From assembly GCA_041918675.1 (NCBI GenBank), contig JAYRVF010000012.1, positions 186,001 to 250,000 on the forward strand: 64,000 nucleotides of DNA, in the 5' to 3' direction. Position numbers and translations under genes: made by a program. The DNA is from SCUB01 sp041918675. Lineage in GTDB: Bacteria; Pseudomonadota; Alphaproteobacteria; Rhizobiales; Xanthobacteraceae. The stretch's first letter is position 1, and each line of letters starts with the position of its first letter. Below the pieces are notes generated by a model. That model searched no databases and was not told the DNA's origin. It saw only the letters and a program-made list of their open reading frames with translations. Below are positions 39,289 through 48,697 of the stretch, in pieces.

Positions 39289-39617
39289 CGCCGTCTCCTC
39301 ATTTGACAAGGCGCCACCGCAACGGCGGCATTCTTGACGAGGTTGAAGTCCTTGAATATGCGCGCAGCAAAAAATATCACAACAATTCCAAGCCACGTCT
39401 TGGCAAAAAACCCGCTATGAATGCAACGACTTTTTTTATTACGCCGAAGTTGTGATTTTACGGTTAGTATAAACCGTCGAGACTCCCGGCTCAACACATC
39501 GAATCACGTCATTACCCGTGTCACGTTACCGCCACAGGCCATGCCGGTTCCTTGGTACTCCCCCGATCGCGAATTTTCTAGCGTCTCTTGCCTGCGTAAC
39601 AAACGTGCAACTTCAAC
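39289..39617. other. 329-base gap between lnt and the XRE regulator
   Basis: No gene is seen. The region is AT-richer than its neighbours and holds a short inverted repeat (ACGGTT...AACCGT, around 39460-39478). It should contain the promoter of the XRE gene and may hold an autoregulatory operator. Confidence 0.5.
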
Positions 39618-41210
39618 TCAGCGGTGCAATTTCCGTCGACGAACGAGCGCGATTGCGCAGACGGCGACGGCCAGAGCCGCCGGCACATCACCACCATACA
39701 TGTAAAACGGCGGGGGCAAGGATTCCGGTAGCACGCTGTCGATTACGCCCTCGACGCCAAGTCCGAGTTCGGCGACGGCTCGGCCGAGCGGGTCGATCAC
39801 CGCCGAGATGCCCGAATTGGCGACGCGGACGATGGGTAGCCCTTCCTCGATCGCGCGCATCCGCGCCTGCTCGAAATGCTGGTAGGGACCCGGGCTCGCA
39901 CCGAACCAGGCGTCGTTGGTCAGATTGACGATCCAGCCCGGCCGGTCGCCGCGCGTGCTCGCCTCGCCGGGAAAGATGACTTCGTAGCAGACGAGCGGCA
40001 GGACCTTCGGGGCGCGCGGCAGCGCGACCGACCGGCGCCGCGTGCCGGGAATGTAGCCGCCATTGACTTTGGTTAATTGCTGCAGACCGAGTTTTTCCAG
40101 CGTGTCCTGGAAGGGGAGATATTCGCCGAACGGCACGAGATGGTTCTTGTCGTAGACCGAAAGGATCGTGCCGTCATGGTCGATCACATAGATTGAATTA
40201 TAGGCGCGCCGTATCGGGCGACCGGCGGGCCCGTCCGGCGGGCGCACCGCGCCGGTGATCAGGATCACGTCCTTCGGCAGAAGCTCGGCGATCTGCGCCA
40301 TCGCGTCCGGCTCGCGGGCCAGGAAGAAGGGAAACGCCGATTCCGGCCAGATCAGGATTGTCGTGTCGCGAATGCCACCCCGGCCGGGGCCGGTCGCGCG
40401 ATCGGACAGATCGAGATATTTCCGCATCGTGGCCTGCTTGGCCGAATAATTGAACTTCTCGTCCTGCTGGAGATTCGGCTGCATCAGCCGCAGCTTGACG
40501 TTGTCCACCGCGCGCGTCGGCGTGGCGTTCAGCCGCCAGGCGCCGAAGACGGCCATCGCCGCCAGCACGCCGAGCGCGATCCCCGGCGAGAGCCATTTGC
40601 CGCGCGTGTCGGTCTCGGCCAGCAGCGCGACCGGTGAAGCCCCGACCGCGAGCGCGATGAAGGTCAGCCCCCACAGACCGACGAGGCTCGCGCTTTGAGC
40701 GAGCATGAGGGAATCGGTCAACGCGTAGCCGAACGCGTTCCACGGAAAGCCGGTGAGCACATGCCCGCGCAGCCATTCCGAAATCGTGACGCCGACGGCG
40801 AAGGAGAGCACGCGGTCGGCGCCATGGGTCCAGATCAGCCGCGCGAGCGCGAAGCCGAGGGCGCAGAAGAGCGCGAGCCCCGCCGGCAGGCTGGTCACCG
40901 CGAAGGGCAGCAGCCAGCCGAAGGTCTTGGCGTCGACCAGAAAGGCGTTGCCGACCCAGTAAAGGCCGGCGAGGAAATAGCCGAAACCGAACCACCAGCC
41001 CACGATCGCTGCCGACGCGATCCCGCCGTACCGGCCCGCGCCCGTCCCGTCGATCAGCAGGACCGCGACCGGCAGCGTCACGAACAGGATCGGCCAGAGA
41101 TGAAACGGCGCGAGCGCCAGCGTCGAGGCGGCGCCGGCGGAAAAAGCGATCAGCGCGCGCCGCGCGCCCCATGACAGCACGATCGCGTGGGCCGCGCGGG
41201 TGGCGATCAC
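39618..41210 (-). CDS. lnt: Apolipoprotein N-acyltransferase
   Basis: A 530-residue inner-membrane enzyme that N-acylates the lipidated cysteine of lipoproteins, the last step of their maturation. Several N-terminal membrane helices are followed by a periplasmic nitrilase domain with the catalytic set: Glu in LIWPESAFPFF, Lys in VYDKNHLVPFGEYLP and Cys in LVCYEVIFPGE. The start is a GTG that overlaps the corC stop (GTGA). Confidence 0.95.
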   Translation of the reverse strand: MIATRAAHAIVLSWGARRALIAFSAGAASTLALAPFHLWPILFVTLPVAVLLIDGTGAGRYGGIASAAIVGWWFGFGYFLAGLYWVGNAFLVDAKTFGWLLPFAVTSLPAGLALFCALGFALARLIWTHGADRVLSFAVGVTISEWLRGHVLTGFPWNAFGYALTDSLMLAQSASLVGLWGLTFIALAVGASPVALLAETDTRGKWLSPGIALGVLAAMAVFGAWRLNATPTRAVDNVKLRLMQPNLQQDEKFNYSAKQATMRKYLDLSDRATGPGRGGIRDTTILIWPESAFPFFLAREPDAMAQIAELLPKDVILITGAVRPPDGPAGRPIRRAYNSIYVIDHDGTILSVYDKNHLVPFGEYLPFQDTLEKLGLQQLTKVNGGYIPGTRRRSVALPRAPKVLPLVCYEVIFPGEASTRGDRPGWIVNLTNDAWFGASPGPYQHFEQARMRAIEEGLPIVRVANSGISAVIDPLGRAVAELGLGVEGVIDSVLPESLPPPFYMYGGDVPAALAVAVCAIALVRRRKLHR

Positions 41211-42364
41211 GGACCATTCTCCTTGGGCGGCGGCGGCGTTTCGCCCGGCGGCGTCTCGCTTGGCTCCGGCGCGCTCGCGCGCGCGGCCGATTGCGACGCC
41301 AGTTCCGTCGCCGTGCCCTCGATCTGCAGCCCGCGACGGCGCAATTCGCGGATGCGCGCGGCCGGCGGCTTCTTCTGCAGTCCGATGCGCACGCGTTTGA
41401 CGCGCCGGGGGTCGGCGTCGAGCACCTCGATCTCGAAACGGCCCGGTCCGGAAATGATCTCGCCGCGGATCGGCAGGCGGCCGACCTGCGCGACCAGATA
41501 GCCGCCGAGCGTGTTGACGTCCTCGGCCGCGTCGCCGGTCTGGAAATCCTCGCCGACGACGGCGGTCACGTCCTCGAGGCTGGCGCGCGCGTCGGCGATG
41601 AACGAGCCGTCGGCCTGCGCCACGACGGCGGGCGGTTCGTCGCTGTCGTGCTCGTCGTCGATCTCGCCGACGATTTCTTCCACCAGGTTCTCGATCGAGA
41701 CCAGCCCGTCGGTGCCGCCATATTCGTCGACCACGAGCGCGAGATGGATGCGGGTGGCCTGCATCTTGGCGAGCAGATCGAGCGCGGGCATTGACGGCGG
41801 CACGTAAAGCAGCTTGCGCGCGATTCGGGCGTCGGCGAGCGTGGTGGCGAGATTGACCTGGCGCAGGTCGAGCCCCGCGGGGAACGGCTTCTTGCGCTTG
41901 GCGTTGACGGCCTCGTCCACCGTCGCGCTGCTCGCCATGTAGGAGATCAGGTCGCGGATGTGGACCATGCCCTCGGGATCGTCGAGCGCCTCGTTATAAA
42001 CGACGAGACGGGAGTGGCCGCCCCGCTCGAACACCTTCATCAATTCGCCGAGCGTGATGTCGCCGCGAACCGCGACGATGTCGCCGCGCGGGACCATGAT
42101 GTCGGCGATGCGCCGTCCGCGCAGACCGAGAATGTTGCGCAGCATGGTGCGCTCTTCGGGCGTGAAGCCGGTTTCGCCCGGCACGCCTTCATCGAGCACC
42201 ACCTCGAGATCGTCGCGGATCGAGCCCAGCCGCCAGCCGAACATGACGCGCATCGCGCGCGCGAGCCAGGTTTCGCCGGTCCCGCGCGCGCCCTCGCCCG
42301 GCTGCGGCGCGAGCGCGGGGAGATTGCGGGAAGGTTTCGCCGGCGGCGATTTCGGGTCGCTCAT
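41207..42364 (-). CDS. corC: CorC/HlyC-family CBS-domain protein
   Basis: A 385-residue soluble member of the CorC family. Two CBS domains (MVPRGDIVAVRGDITLGEL and HLALVVDEYGGTDGLVSIENL region) and the C-terminal CorC_HlyC domain (TLGGYLVAQVGRLPIRGEI) are plain; there is no DUF21 membrane part. The family is linked to magnesium/cobalt handling, but in this cluster its role is not settled. It overlaps ybeY and lnt by four bases at either end. Confidence 0.93.
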   Translation of the reverse strand: MSDPKSPPAKPSRNLPALAPQPGEGARGTGETWLARAMRVMFGWRLGSIRDDLEVVLDEGVPGETGFTPEERTMLRNILGLRGRRIADIMVPRGDIVAVRGDITLGELMKVFERGGHSRLVVYNEALDDPEGMVHIRDLISYMASSATVDEAVNAKRKKPFPAGLDLRQVNLATTLADARIARKLLYVPPSMPALDLLAKMQATRIHLALVVDEYGGTDGLVSIENLVEEIVGEIDDEHDSDEPPAVVAQADGSFIADARASLEDVTAVVGEDFQTGDAAEDVNTLGGYLVAQVGRLPIRGEIISGPGRFEIEVLDADPRRVKRVRIGLQKKPPAARIRELRRRGLQIEGTATELASQSAARASAPEPSETPPGETPPPPKENGP

Positions 42365-42975
42365 CGTGTCGGCGCCTCGACCGGCGCGGCGTAGGGGTCG
42401 GGAATTCCGAGTTCGGCCAGGATCGCGCGTTCGAGACTTTCCATTTCGTCGGCCCGATCGTCCTGGTCGTGATCGTGCCCGAGGAGGTGAAGGAAACCGT
42501 GGATCGCGAGATGGCTGAGATGGTGGCCGAACGGCTTGCCGGCTTCCTCGGCCTCGCGCGCGGTCTCGCCATAAGCGATCGCGATATCGCCGAGCTGGCG
42601 CGGCGCCGCGTGCGCCGCGTCCGCCGCCGGGTCCGGCGCGGCGGGAAAGGCGAGCACGTTCGTGGGTTTGTCGATGCCGCGAAAGTCGCGGTTGAGGCGG
42701 CGGATGGTCGCGTCGTCGACCAGCGCCACGGCGAGCGCGACCCTGCCCCGGCATGGCGCGGGCCATGGTCGCGGCGACGCGGACGAAAACGCGGGCGAGG
42801 CTTGCGAGTTAAGATACGTCGCCGCCGCGTCCAGCGCCGCGCGAACGGTTGCTTCGCCGTCGCCGCGCCCGCGCCATTCCTCGGCCTCGACGAGAATGTC
42901 GGCATCGAGCGTCGGCGCGCCGGCGTCCGGCGCGGTGGACCGTTCGGAAAGCGGAAATGAAATGGGCGTTGCCAT
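42361..42975 (-). CDS. ybeY: rRNA maturation endoribonuclease YbeY
   Basis: A 204-residue zinc-dependent endoribonuclease acting in 16S rRNA 3'-end maturation and ribosome quality control. The metal triad is HLAIHGFLHLLGHDHD and the conserved arm is NRDFRGIDKPTNVLAF. It is longer than the E. coli protein because of an N-terminal extension and an Ala/Pro-rich loop. The start at 42975 is 22 bases after phoH; its stop overlaps the corC ATG. Confidence 0.94.
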   Translation of the reverse strand: MATPISFPLSERSTAPDAGAPTLDADILVEAEEWRGRGDGEATVRAALDAAATYLNSQASPAFSSASPRPWPAPCRGRVALAVALVDDATIRRLNRDFRGIDKPTNVLAFPAAPDPAADAAHAAPRQLGDIAIAYGETAREAEEAGKPFGHHLSHLAIHGFLHLLGHDHDQDDRADEMESLERAILAELGIPDPYAAPVEAPTR

Positions 42976-42997
42976 CGCGTCGCGTGCCGCCACTCGA

Positions 42998-44068
42998 TCA
43001 GATCCGGTTGACGGGAGACTCGGGAGAAGAAGATTCCTTCGTGGCCTTGTCATAGGCCGCGACGATCCGCGCCACAAGCTCGTGGCGGATGACGTCGTCG
43101 GCGGAAAAGGTAACGAGCGAAATCCCCTCGACATCGGCGAGCAGCCTGGTCGCTTCGGCGAGCCCGGAGCGCTGGCCGTTCGGCAGGTCGACCTGACTCG
43201 GATCGCCGGTGACGATCATGCGGCTGTTTTCGCCGAGCCGGGTGAGAAACATCTTCATTTGCATCGGCGTCGTGTTCTGCGCCTCGTCGAGAATGACGAC
43301 GGCGTTCGACAGCGTGCGCCCGCGCATGAAGGCCAGCGGCGCGATCTCGATCTCGCCGGCTTGCAGCGCGCGCTCGACGATGCGGGCGTCCATCAGGTCG
43401 TAGAGCGCGTCGTAGATCGGGCGCAGATAGGGATCGACCTTCTCGCGCACGTCGCCCGGCAGGAAGCCGAGCCGCTCGCCGGCCTCGACCGCGGGGCGCG
43501 ACAGGATGATGCGGTCGACCTCACGGCGCTCGAAAAGCTGGACCGCGTGAGCGACGGCGAGCCACGTCTTGCCGGTGCCGGCCGGACCCGTGCCGAACAC
43601 CATGGCGTTGCGCTTCATCGCGCGGATGTAGTTGTCCTGGGCCGCCGTGCGCGCGCGCACCGGCCGCTTGCGCAGGTTGATCTCCTCGAACACCGGCCGG
43701 ATCGCCTTGGGATCGAAATCGAACAGCGAGCCCTGGGCGATGACCGAGCGGATCGCGCCCTCGACGTCGCCGGCGGCAAGTTCCTGCCCGCCGGTGATCT
43801 GGGCGTAGAGATGTTCGAGCACGCGCCTTGCCGCCTCGCAGCCGTCGCGCGAGCCGGAGATCGAGACATGGTTGCCGCGCGAATCGGCGATGACGCCGAG
43901 CCGGCGCTCGATCAAGGCGATGTTCTGCCCGTATTGCCCGAAAAGCGAGGCGGCGGCGCGGTTGTCGTCGAAAGCGAGCACGATCTGGGCTTCCGACGGC
44001 GTGTCGACATCGCGGTTGGCGGTCTGTCCTGGTGCAAGCGAAACAGTGTCCTGGCCGTTCTTGGGCAA
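42998..44068 (-). CDS. phoH: PhoH-family ATPase
   Basis: A 356-residue P-loop protein with an N-terminal KH-like region and the PhoH ATPase domain: FGTGPAGTGKTWLAVAHAV (Walker A), RPAVEAGERLGFLPGD, and VVILDEAQNTTPMQMKMFLTR (Walker B), then MIVTGDPSQVDLP. In most bacteria it lies next to ybeY and is linked to RNA metabolism. It is four bases after miaB. Confidence 0.94.
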   Translation of the reverse strand: MPKNGQDTVSLAPGQTANRDVDTPSEAQIVLAFDDNRAAASLFGQYGQNIALIERRLGVIADSRGNHVSISGSRDGCEAARRVLEHLYAQITGGQELAAGDVEGAIRSVIAQGSLFDFDPKAIRPVFEEINLRKRPVRARTAAQDNYIRAMKRNAMVFGTGPAGTGKTWLAVAHAVQLFERREVDRIILSRPAVEAGERLGFLPGDVREKVDPYLRPIYDALYDLMDARIVERALQAGEIEIAPLAFMRGRTLSNAVVILDEAQNTTPMQMKMFLTRLGENSRMIVTGDPSQVDLPNGQRSGLAEATRLLADVEGISLVTFSADDVIRHELVARIVAAYDKATKESSSPESPVNRI

Positions 44069-44072
44069 GGCG

Positions 44073-45461
44073 TCACGCTCCTGCCGCCGAGGCGGCGGTC
44101 CGGGATTGCGGGGTGCCGGGGATCGTTCCGAACAGGCTGAAAGCCTCGATGGCCATGATGTCGACGGAAACGATCTTGCCGATCAATTCCGCCGGCCCGT
44201 CCACGTGGACCGGCTGGAGGTAGGCGGAGCGCCCGGTGATCTGCCCTGGGTTGCGCCCAGGGCGCTCGAACAGGACGTCGAGCTTCTTGCCGACGCAGGC
44301 CGCGTTGAACTTGGATTGTTGCGTGTCCACGATTTTCTGTAGTCGGGCCAAACGCTTATCCATCTCCGCCGCCGGGACGACCAAATCCAATTCAGCCGCC
44401 GGCGTCCCGGGCCGGGCCGAATATTTGAACGAGTAGGCACCAGCGTAGCCGATTTGCCCGATCAGGGCGAGGGTCGCGGCGAAATCTTCCTCGCTCTCGC
44501 CCGGAAAGCCGACGATGAAATCCGAAGAAAAGGCGATTTCCGGCCGGATCGCGCGGAAACGGTCCACGACGCGGCGGTAGTCGTCGGCCGTGTGCTTGCG
44601 ATTCATGGCCGCGAGAACGCGGTCGGAGCCCGACTGCACCGGAAGATGCACGAAGGGCATCAGCGCGGGCAGGTCGCGATGGGCGGCAAGAAGACTGTCG
44701 TCGACGTCGAGCGGGTGGCTGGTGGTGTAGCGCAGCCGCGCGATGCCGGGAATGGCGGCGAGGTGATGCAGCAGGCGGCCGAGCGTCCACGGTTCGCCGT
44801 CCGGTCCCGCGCCATGGAAGGCGTTGACGTTCTGTCCGATCAGCGTGATCTCGCGCACGCCGCTTTCGGCGAGCCGGCGCGCGTCGTCGGCGATGCGCGC
44901 GACCGGCCGCGACATTTCCGCGCCGCGCGTATAGGGGACGACGCAGAAGGTGCAGAACTTGTCGCATCCTTCCTGGATGGTGAGGAACGCGGTCACCCCG
45001 CGCGCGCGGATGGATTCCGGCACCGGCGGGGCGAGATGTCCGAACTTGTCGTCGATGGGAAATTCGGTGTCGATCGCGTGTCCCGCGGCGTCCGCCTCCG
45101 CGATCAATTCCGGCAGGCGGTGATAGCTTTGCGGACCGACGACGAGGTCGACGACCGGCGCGCGGCGGATGATTTCGCCGCCCTCGGCCTGCGCGACGCA
45201 GCCGGCGACCGCTATCTTGAGCGCGCGGCCTTCGCGGGCGGCGGCCTCTTTCGCCCGGCGCAGACGCCCGAGCTCGGAGAAAACCTTCTCGGACGCCTTC
45301 TCGCGGATATGGCAGGTGTTGAGGATGACGAGATCGGCCTCGCTCTGGTCGGCCGTCTCGGCATAGCCTTCGCGCGCGAGCGTATCGGCCATGCGCTGCG
45401 CGTCATAGACGTTCATCTGGCAGCCGTATGACTTGATATGCAGCTTGCGTGGCTGATCCAT
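44073..45461 (-). CDS. miaB: tRNA-2-methylthio-N6-dimethylallyladenosine synthase
   Basis: A 462-residue radical-SAM methylthiotransferase that adds the 2-methylthio group to i6A37 of tRNAs. The N-terminal UPF0004 domain has the first cluster cysteines (SYGCQMNVYDAQRM, NTCHIREKA, VAGCVAQ), the radical-SAM motif is CDKFCTFCVVPYTRG, and a C-terminal TRAM domain follows (DVLFERPGRNPGQITGRS). GC-rich spacer DNA separates it from fur. Confidence 0.96.
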   Translation of the reverse strand: MDQPRKLHIKSYGCQMNVYDAQRMADTLAREGYAETADQSEADLVILNTCHIREKASEKVFSELGRLRRAKEAAAREGRALKIAVAGCVAQAEGGEIIRRAPVVDLVVGPQSYHRLPELIAEADAAGHAIDTEFPIDDKFGHLAPPVPESIRARGVTAFLTIQEGCDKFCTFCVVPYTRGAEMSRPVARIADDARRLAESGVREITLIGQNVNAFHGAGPDGEPWTLGRLLHHLAAIPGIARLRYTTSHPLDVDDSLLAAHRDLPALMPFVHLPVQSGSDRVLAAMNRKHTADDYRRVVDRFRAIRPEIAFSSDFIVGFPGESEEDFAATLALIGQIGYAGAYSFKYSARPGTPAAELDLVVPAAEMDKRLARLQKIVDTQQSKFNAACVGKKLDVLFERPGRNPGQITGRSAYLQPVHVDGPAELIGKIVSVDIMAIEAFSLFGTIPGTPQSRTAASAAGA

Positions 45462-45639
45462 CGCCGATCCGAACCCGCTGTCCGACCCGCCGGCGTCCGC
45501 GACGCCGGTCCCATGGGGGCAAGGCGCTTCCTAGAGCATTTTCCGGCAAGACGGAATTATCTCGCCGGGAAATGTTCCGGACCGCGAGGGGGCGGGATCG
45601 GGGCGCGCGGCGGCGGCGCGGGGGCGCGGAGAACGCGGC

Positions 45640-46098
45640 CTACTTGCCGTCCGCCTTGCCGTCGTCGAGCGGCACGCAATAAAGCTCGAGCCGGTGGTCG
45701 ACGACCCTGTAGCCGAGCTTGCGCGCGACCTCGGCCTGGAGCTTCTCGATCTCCTCGGACGAGAATTCGATCACCTGGCCCGAGCGCAGATTGATGAGGT
45801 GATCGTGATGGGATTCGCGCATCTGCTCATAGCGCGCGCGGCCCTCGCGGAAATCGTGCCGCTCAATGATGCCCGCGTCCTCGAGCAGCTTGACGGTGCG
45901 ATAGACCGTCGAGATCGAGATCTTGTCGTCGATCGCGACACAGCGCCGGTAGAGCTCCTCGACATCGGGGTGATCGTCGGAATCGGCGAGCACCCGCGCG
46001 ATGACGCGGCGCTGTTCGGTCATGCGCATGCCCGTCGCGGCGCAGCGCATTTCGATATCGGAATTTTTCGATCCCGGAGTAGGCTTCATGGCAACCAT
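45640..46098 (-). CDS. fur: Fur/Mur-family metal regulator
   Basis: A 152-residue Fur-superfamily repressor. The DNA-binding helices are in MRMTEQRRVIARVLADSDDH and SISTVYRTVKLLEDAGI, and the metal-site residues in ERHDFREGRARYE and SHHDHLINLRSGQVIEF. The sequence closely follows rhizobial proteins of this locus, several of which sense manganese (Mur) rather than iron, so the metal is open. The C-terminus lacks the extra cysteine pairs of E. coli Fur. The ATG at 46098 is chosen because GGA precedes it; another is at 46089. It is 178 bases upstream of miaB. Confidence 0.9.
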   Translation of the reverse strand: MVAMKPTPGSKNSDIEMRCAATGMRMTEQRRVIARVLADSDDHPDVEELYRRCVAIDDKISISTVYRTVKLLEDAGIIERHDFREGRARYEQMRESHHDHLINLRSGQVIEFSSEEIEKLQAEVARKLGYRVVDHRLELYCVPLDDGKADGK

Positions 46099-46580
46099 GA
46101 TCAGATCCACTCTTTCCACGGAGCGATCGAGAAGCATCCGCTCATCGGTGCTCTTGCGCTCCGCCGCACGTTTTGTCCCCGACCCTGACGAGACTAGAGT
46201 CTCGCCGACAAGGTCACGCACTGCTTTGCCACCTTCGCCTGATCCGAGATGAGAACACGTCCCGTTCCCGAAGATCACGCGCCTTTCAAATCACGGCCCC
46301 CTGACTCTCAACTTCTCGCCCGGCGGCTTGTCCTTCATTCGTCTCCGATGTCGCCCCTCTCGGGTTCCCGTTTCTGGCGTGCCGCTTAGTCGCGCCTTGC
46401 TCCCGCGTTTCTTGTGCTTCTCGCGTTTCTTTTCTTTCGCTTCCTTCGCTTCCTTCGCTTCCTTCGCTCTTTTTCGCTCTTTTCGCGTTTTTTACGTTCG
46501 CGCCGTTTCGCGGCCGCGCAGCTTCATCGGTACCCGTCGCGACCTTGCATCGCCGCGCCGCGACGATGGTCGGTCGCCAC
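46099..46580. other. 482-base gap between rimI and fur
   Basis: No supported gene; the open frame across it is low-complexity. It holds a pyrimidine-rich tract with 9-bp repeats (46436-46469) and must contain the fur promoter on the minus strand. Confidence 0.55.
46436..46469. repeat. 9-bp tandem repeats in a pyrimidine tract
   Basis: TTCGCTTCC occurs three times without a gap from 46436, plus a partial fourth copy. The tract from about 46390 to 46500 is nearly all T, C and G on the plus strand. Slippage could change its length. Confidence 0.75.
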
Positions 46581-47066
46581 TCACGCCAGATCCCGCCGCA
46601 TCACGATGGCGGCGAGGGCCGGCCCCCCAGGCCTGCGGTAATAGCCTTCCCGCGTCGCGATCTCACGAAACCCCGCGCCGCGATAAAGCCGACGCGCGGC
46701 CTCATTCGATTCCTCGACTTCAAGGAATACCCTGCGCACCCCAAGACCAGCGAGCCGCCCCAGATGGCTCTTCAGCAACCGCCGCGCGTAACCACGTCCG
46801 CGATAGGCGCCGTCAACAACAACGGAAAGAATTTCGCTCTCGTCGGACGCAATCCGTGCGACAATAAACCCCACGTTTTTCTTGCTTATGCGTAGTCGAT
46901 GCGCAAGAGCATTGCGCTCGATCAAAAGTAATTCAAACTCCTGTTCACTCCACCCACGCGCGAATGCGCTCTTGTGCAACGCAGCAAAGCTGGCGCTGTC
47001 GCGAATCGTGGCCGGCTCCACCACGGGTTCCGCTCCGAACAGCCAGCGCGCGATCCGTTCGATCAT
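46581..47066 (-). CDS. rimI: Ribosomal-protein-alanine N-acetyltransferase
   Basis: A 161-residue GNAT-fold enzyme that acetylates the N-terminus of ribosomal protein S18 and possibly others. The acetyl-CoA loop is YRGRGYARRLLKSHL, followed by VFLEVEESNEAARRLYRGAGF and YYRRPGG. The start overlaps the tsaB stop (ATGA), the common tsaB-rimI arrangement. Confidence 0.93.
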   Translation of the reverse strand: MIERIARWLFGAEPVVEPATIRDSASFAALHKSAFARGWSEQEFELLLIERNALAHRLRISKKNVGFIVARIASDESEILSVVVDGAYRGRGYARRLLKSHLGRLAGLGVRRVFLEVEESNEAARRLYRGAGFREIATREGYYRRPGGPALAAIVMRRDLA

Positions 47067-47881
47067 CGCGGCAACTGAAATTCGGTGACTTGCGGCTTGG
47101 CGTCGGGCGCGCGCAAGTAAAGCGGCTTGGGCGGCGCGCGCTTCGGATCGATGGCGGCGCCGAGGCGCGCGACCCATTCGATATCCGGCGCGGACTGGCT
47201 CAAGACCTGAGCGGGCGGCTGGGTTCGCGCGGGCCAGTTCTCCGCGAGAAGCGCGGCCGCGTCGCCGACGAGCCGGCAGGCGCCGAACCGCGACGCGGCG
47301 ACCGCCTCGGCGATCGCGCCCGCGCGGGGCCGGATGAGGATGGTGCCGCGTCCGCCCGTGACCTGGAAATAGACGTGGCCGTGCCGCGCGTCGATCGCCG
47401 AAATGATCGGAAACAGACCTTCCTCGGCGGCAAGCGGCGCGGCGAGTGCGGCGAGCGTCGTCACGCCGACGACGGGTTTTCCGCTCGCGAGGCCAAGCCC
47501 GCGCGCGGCCGAGATGCCGACCCGCAGCCCGGTGAAGCTGCCCGGGCCGACCGTCACGGCGATGCGGTCGATGCCGGAAAAGTCCGCGCCCGCCGCGGTC
47601 ATCACGCGCGCGACCATCGGCAGGAGCGCCTCGGCATGGCCGCGCGTCATCGCCGCGGTCTCGGCCGCGAGCACGCGAGCGTCGGTCTCCGCGTGGGTCT
47701 CCGAAGCGCCATCCGCCGAAGGCGGCTCGCCTTGCGCGCCCTCGCTCGACGAGGTCTTGCCCGATCCGGTCGCGTTCGATCCGGTCGCGTTCGATTCGAT
47801 CTTGCCGGCCGCGCCCGGAGCGAGCGTAACAAGCGCGACCGCGCAATTTGTCAGCGCCGTATCAACGGCAAGAACGATCAT
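47063..47881 (-). CDS. tsaB: tRNA threonylcarbamoyladenosine synthesis protein TsaB
   Basis: A 272-residue subunit that, with TsaD and TsaE, makes t6A37 in tRNAs decoding ANN codons. VLAVDTALTNCAVAL and the conserved VTVGPGSFTGLRVGISAARGL are present. Between them lies an insertion of about 45 residues of low complexity (around ESNATGSNATGSGKT) that the family normally lacks; part of it comes from a perfect 15-bp DNA duplication at 47763-47792. The start at 47881 has GGAG upstream. TsaE is encoded in this window as the AmgK fusion. Confidence 0.92.
   Translation of the reverse strand: MIVLAVDTALTNCAVALVTLAPGAAGKIESNATGSNATGSGKTSSSEGAQGEPPSADGASETHAETDARVLAAETAAMTRGHAEALLPMVARVMTAAGADFSGIDRIAVTVGPGSFTGLRVGISAARGLGLASGKPVVGVTTLAALAAPLAAEEGLFPIISAIDARHGHVYFQVTGGRGTILIRPRAGAIAEAVAASRFGACRLVGDAAALLAENWPARTQPPAQVLSQSAPDIEWVARLGAAIDPKRAPPKPLYLRAPDAKPQVTEFQLPR
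47763..47792. repeat. 15-bp perfect duplication inside tsaB
   Basis: GATCCGGTCGCGTTC is repeated back to back and encodes NATGS twice in the TsaB insertion. Confidence 0.8.
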
Positions 47882-47932
47882 CACGATCTCCCGCCGGCGA
47901 CGCGGCGATCTCCGCGTCGCGTCCGGCCGACC

Positions 47933-48490
47933 TCACATCGCGCGTACTTCCTGCACGTCGGGAATGAAATGCCGCAGCAGGTTCTGGATTCCGTTCTTCA
48001 GCGTCGCGGTCGAGGACGGGCAACCCGAACAGGCGCCCTTCATGTTGAGATAGACGACGCCTTCGCGGAAGCCGCGGAAGGTGATGTCGCCGCCGTCGGT
48101 GGCCACCGCCGGGCGCACGCGCGTTTCCAGGAGCTCCTTGATGGTGGCGACGATCTCGGCGTCGGCCGGCTCGTAGAATTCGTCGTTGACGTCGTCGTCG
48201 CCGACTTCGCCGGCGAGAATTTCGGCGCCCGAAAGGAAGTGCTCCATGATCGCGCCGAGCACAACGGGCTTGAGCTGCTGCCAGTCGAGTTCGTCCTTGG
48301 TCACGGCGATGAAGTCGGTCCCGAACATCACGCCGGAAATGCCGTCGATCTCGAAAATGCGCGTGGCGAGCGGCGACTGGGCCGCCTCCTCGGCCGTGCG
48401 GAATTCGAGCACGCCGCGCTCGAGCACGACGCGGCCGGGGATGAATTTCAATGTCGCGGGATTGGGGGTCGTTTCGGTCTGAATGAACAT
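47933..48490 (-). CDS. NifU-like Fe-S scaffold/carrier protein
   Basis: A 185-residue protein with an N-terminal Nfu domain (MFIQTETTPNPATLKFIPG) and a C-terminal NifU domain whose GACSGCPSS holds the CxxC that bridges a 4Fe-4S cluster between two monomers. Proteins of this form pass clusters to target enzymes; MiaB in this window is the type of client served. It is 51 bases upstream of tsaB on the same strand. Confidence 0.92.
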   Translation of the reverse strand: MFIQTETTPNPATLKFIPGRVVLERGVLEFRTAEEAAQSPLATRIFEIDGISGVMFGTDFIAVTKDELDWQQLKPVVLGAIMEHFLSGAEILAGEVGDDDVNDEFYEPADAEIVATIKELLETRVRPAVATDGGDITFRGFREGVVYLNMKGACSGCPSSTATLKNGIQNLLRHFIPDVQEVRAM

Positions 48491-48697
48491 GAGGATTCTC
48501 CGCTCTGCGCCGGTTCAAGGCCGGCCGGGCCTGACAGGTAAGTGTCAGTCCTTAGACCATTTTTCAAGCGTGTGAAATCGCCCTCGCGCGGGCTTGAACA
48601 CGCCCGGCGCGCCCCCCGGGGCTCGTCCGGGAGCCGTGCCGGAAGGGGCGGGGCGGCCGCGCCGAGCGGGGCGCCCTGGTTGAGGCCGGAGCCGCCC

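Noticed and set aside
38745..39617. SAM riboswitch near the usual metK site
   Set aside because: No metK is present and no recognisable riboswitch fold was seen.
46328..46867. Open frame rich in Phe, Ser and Ala between rimI and fur
   Set aside because: It is produced by the 9-bp pyrimidine repeats and overlaps rimI on the opposite strand; it has no ribosome-binding site or family resemblance.
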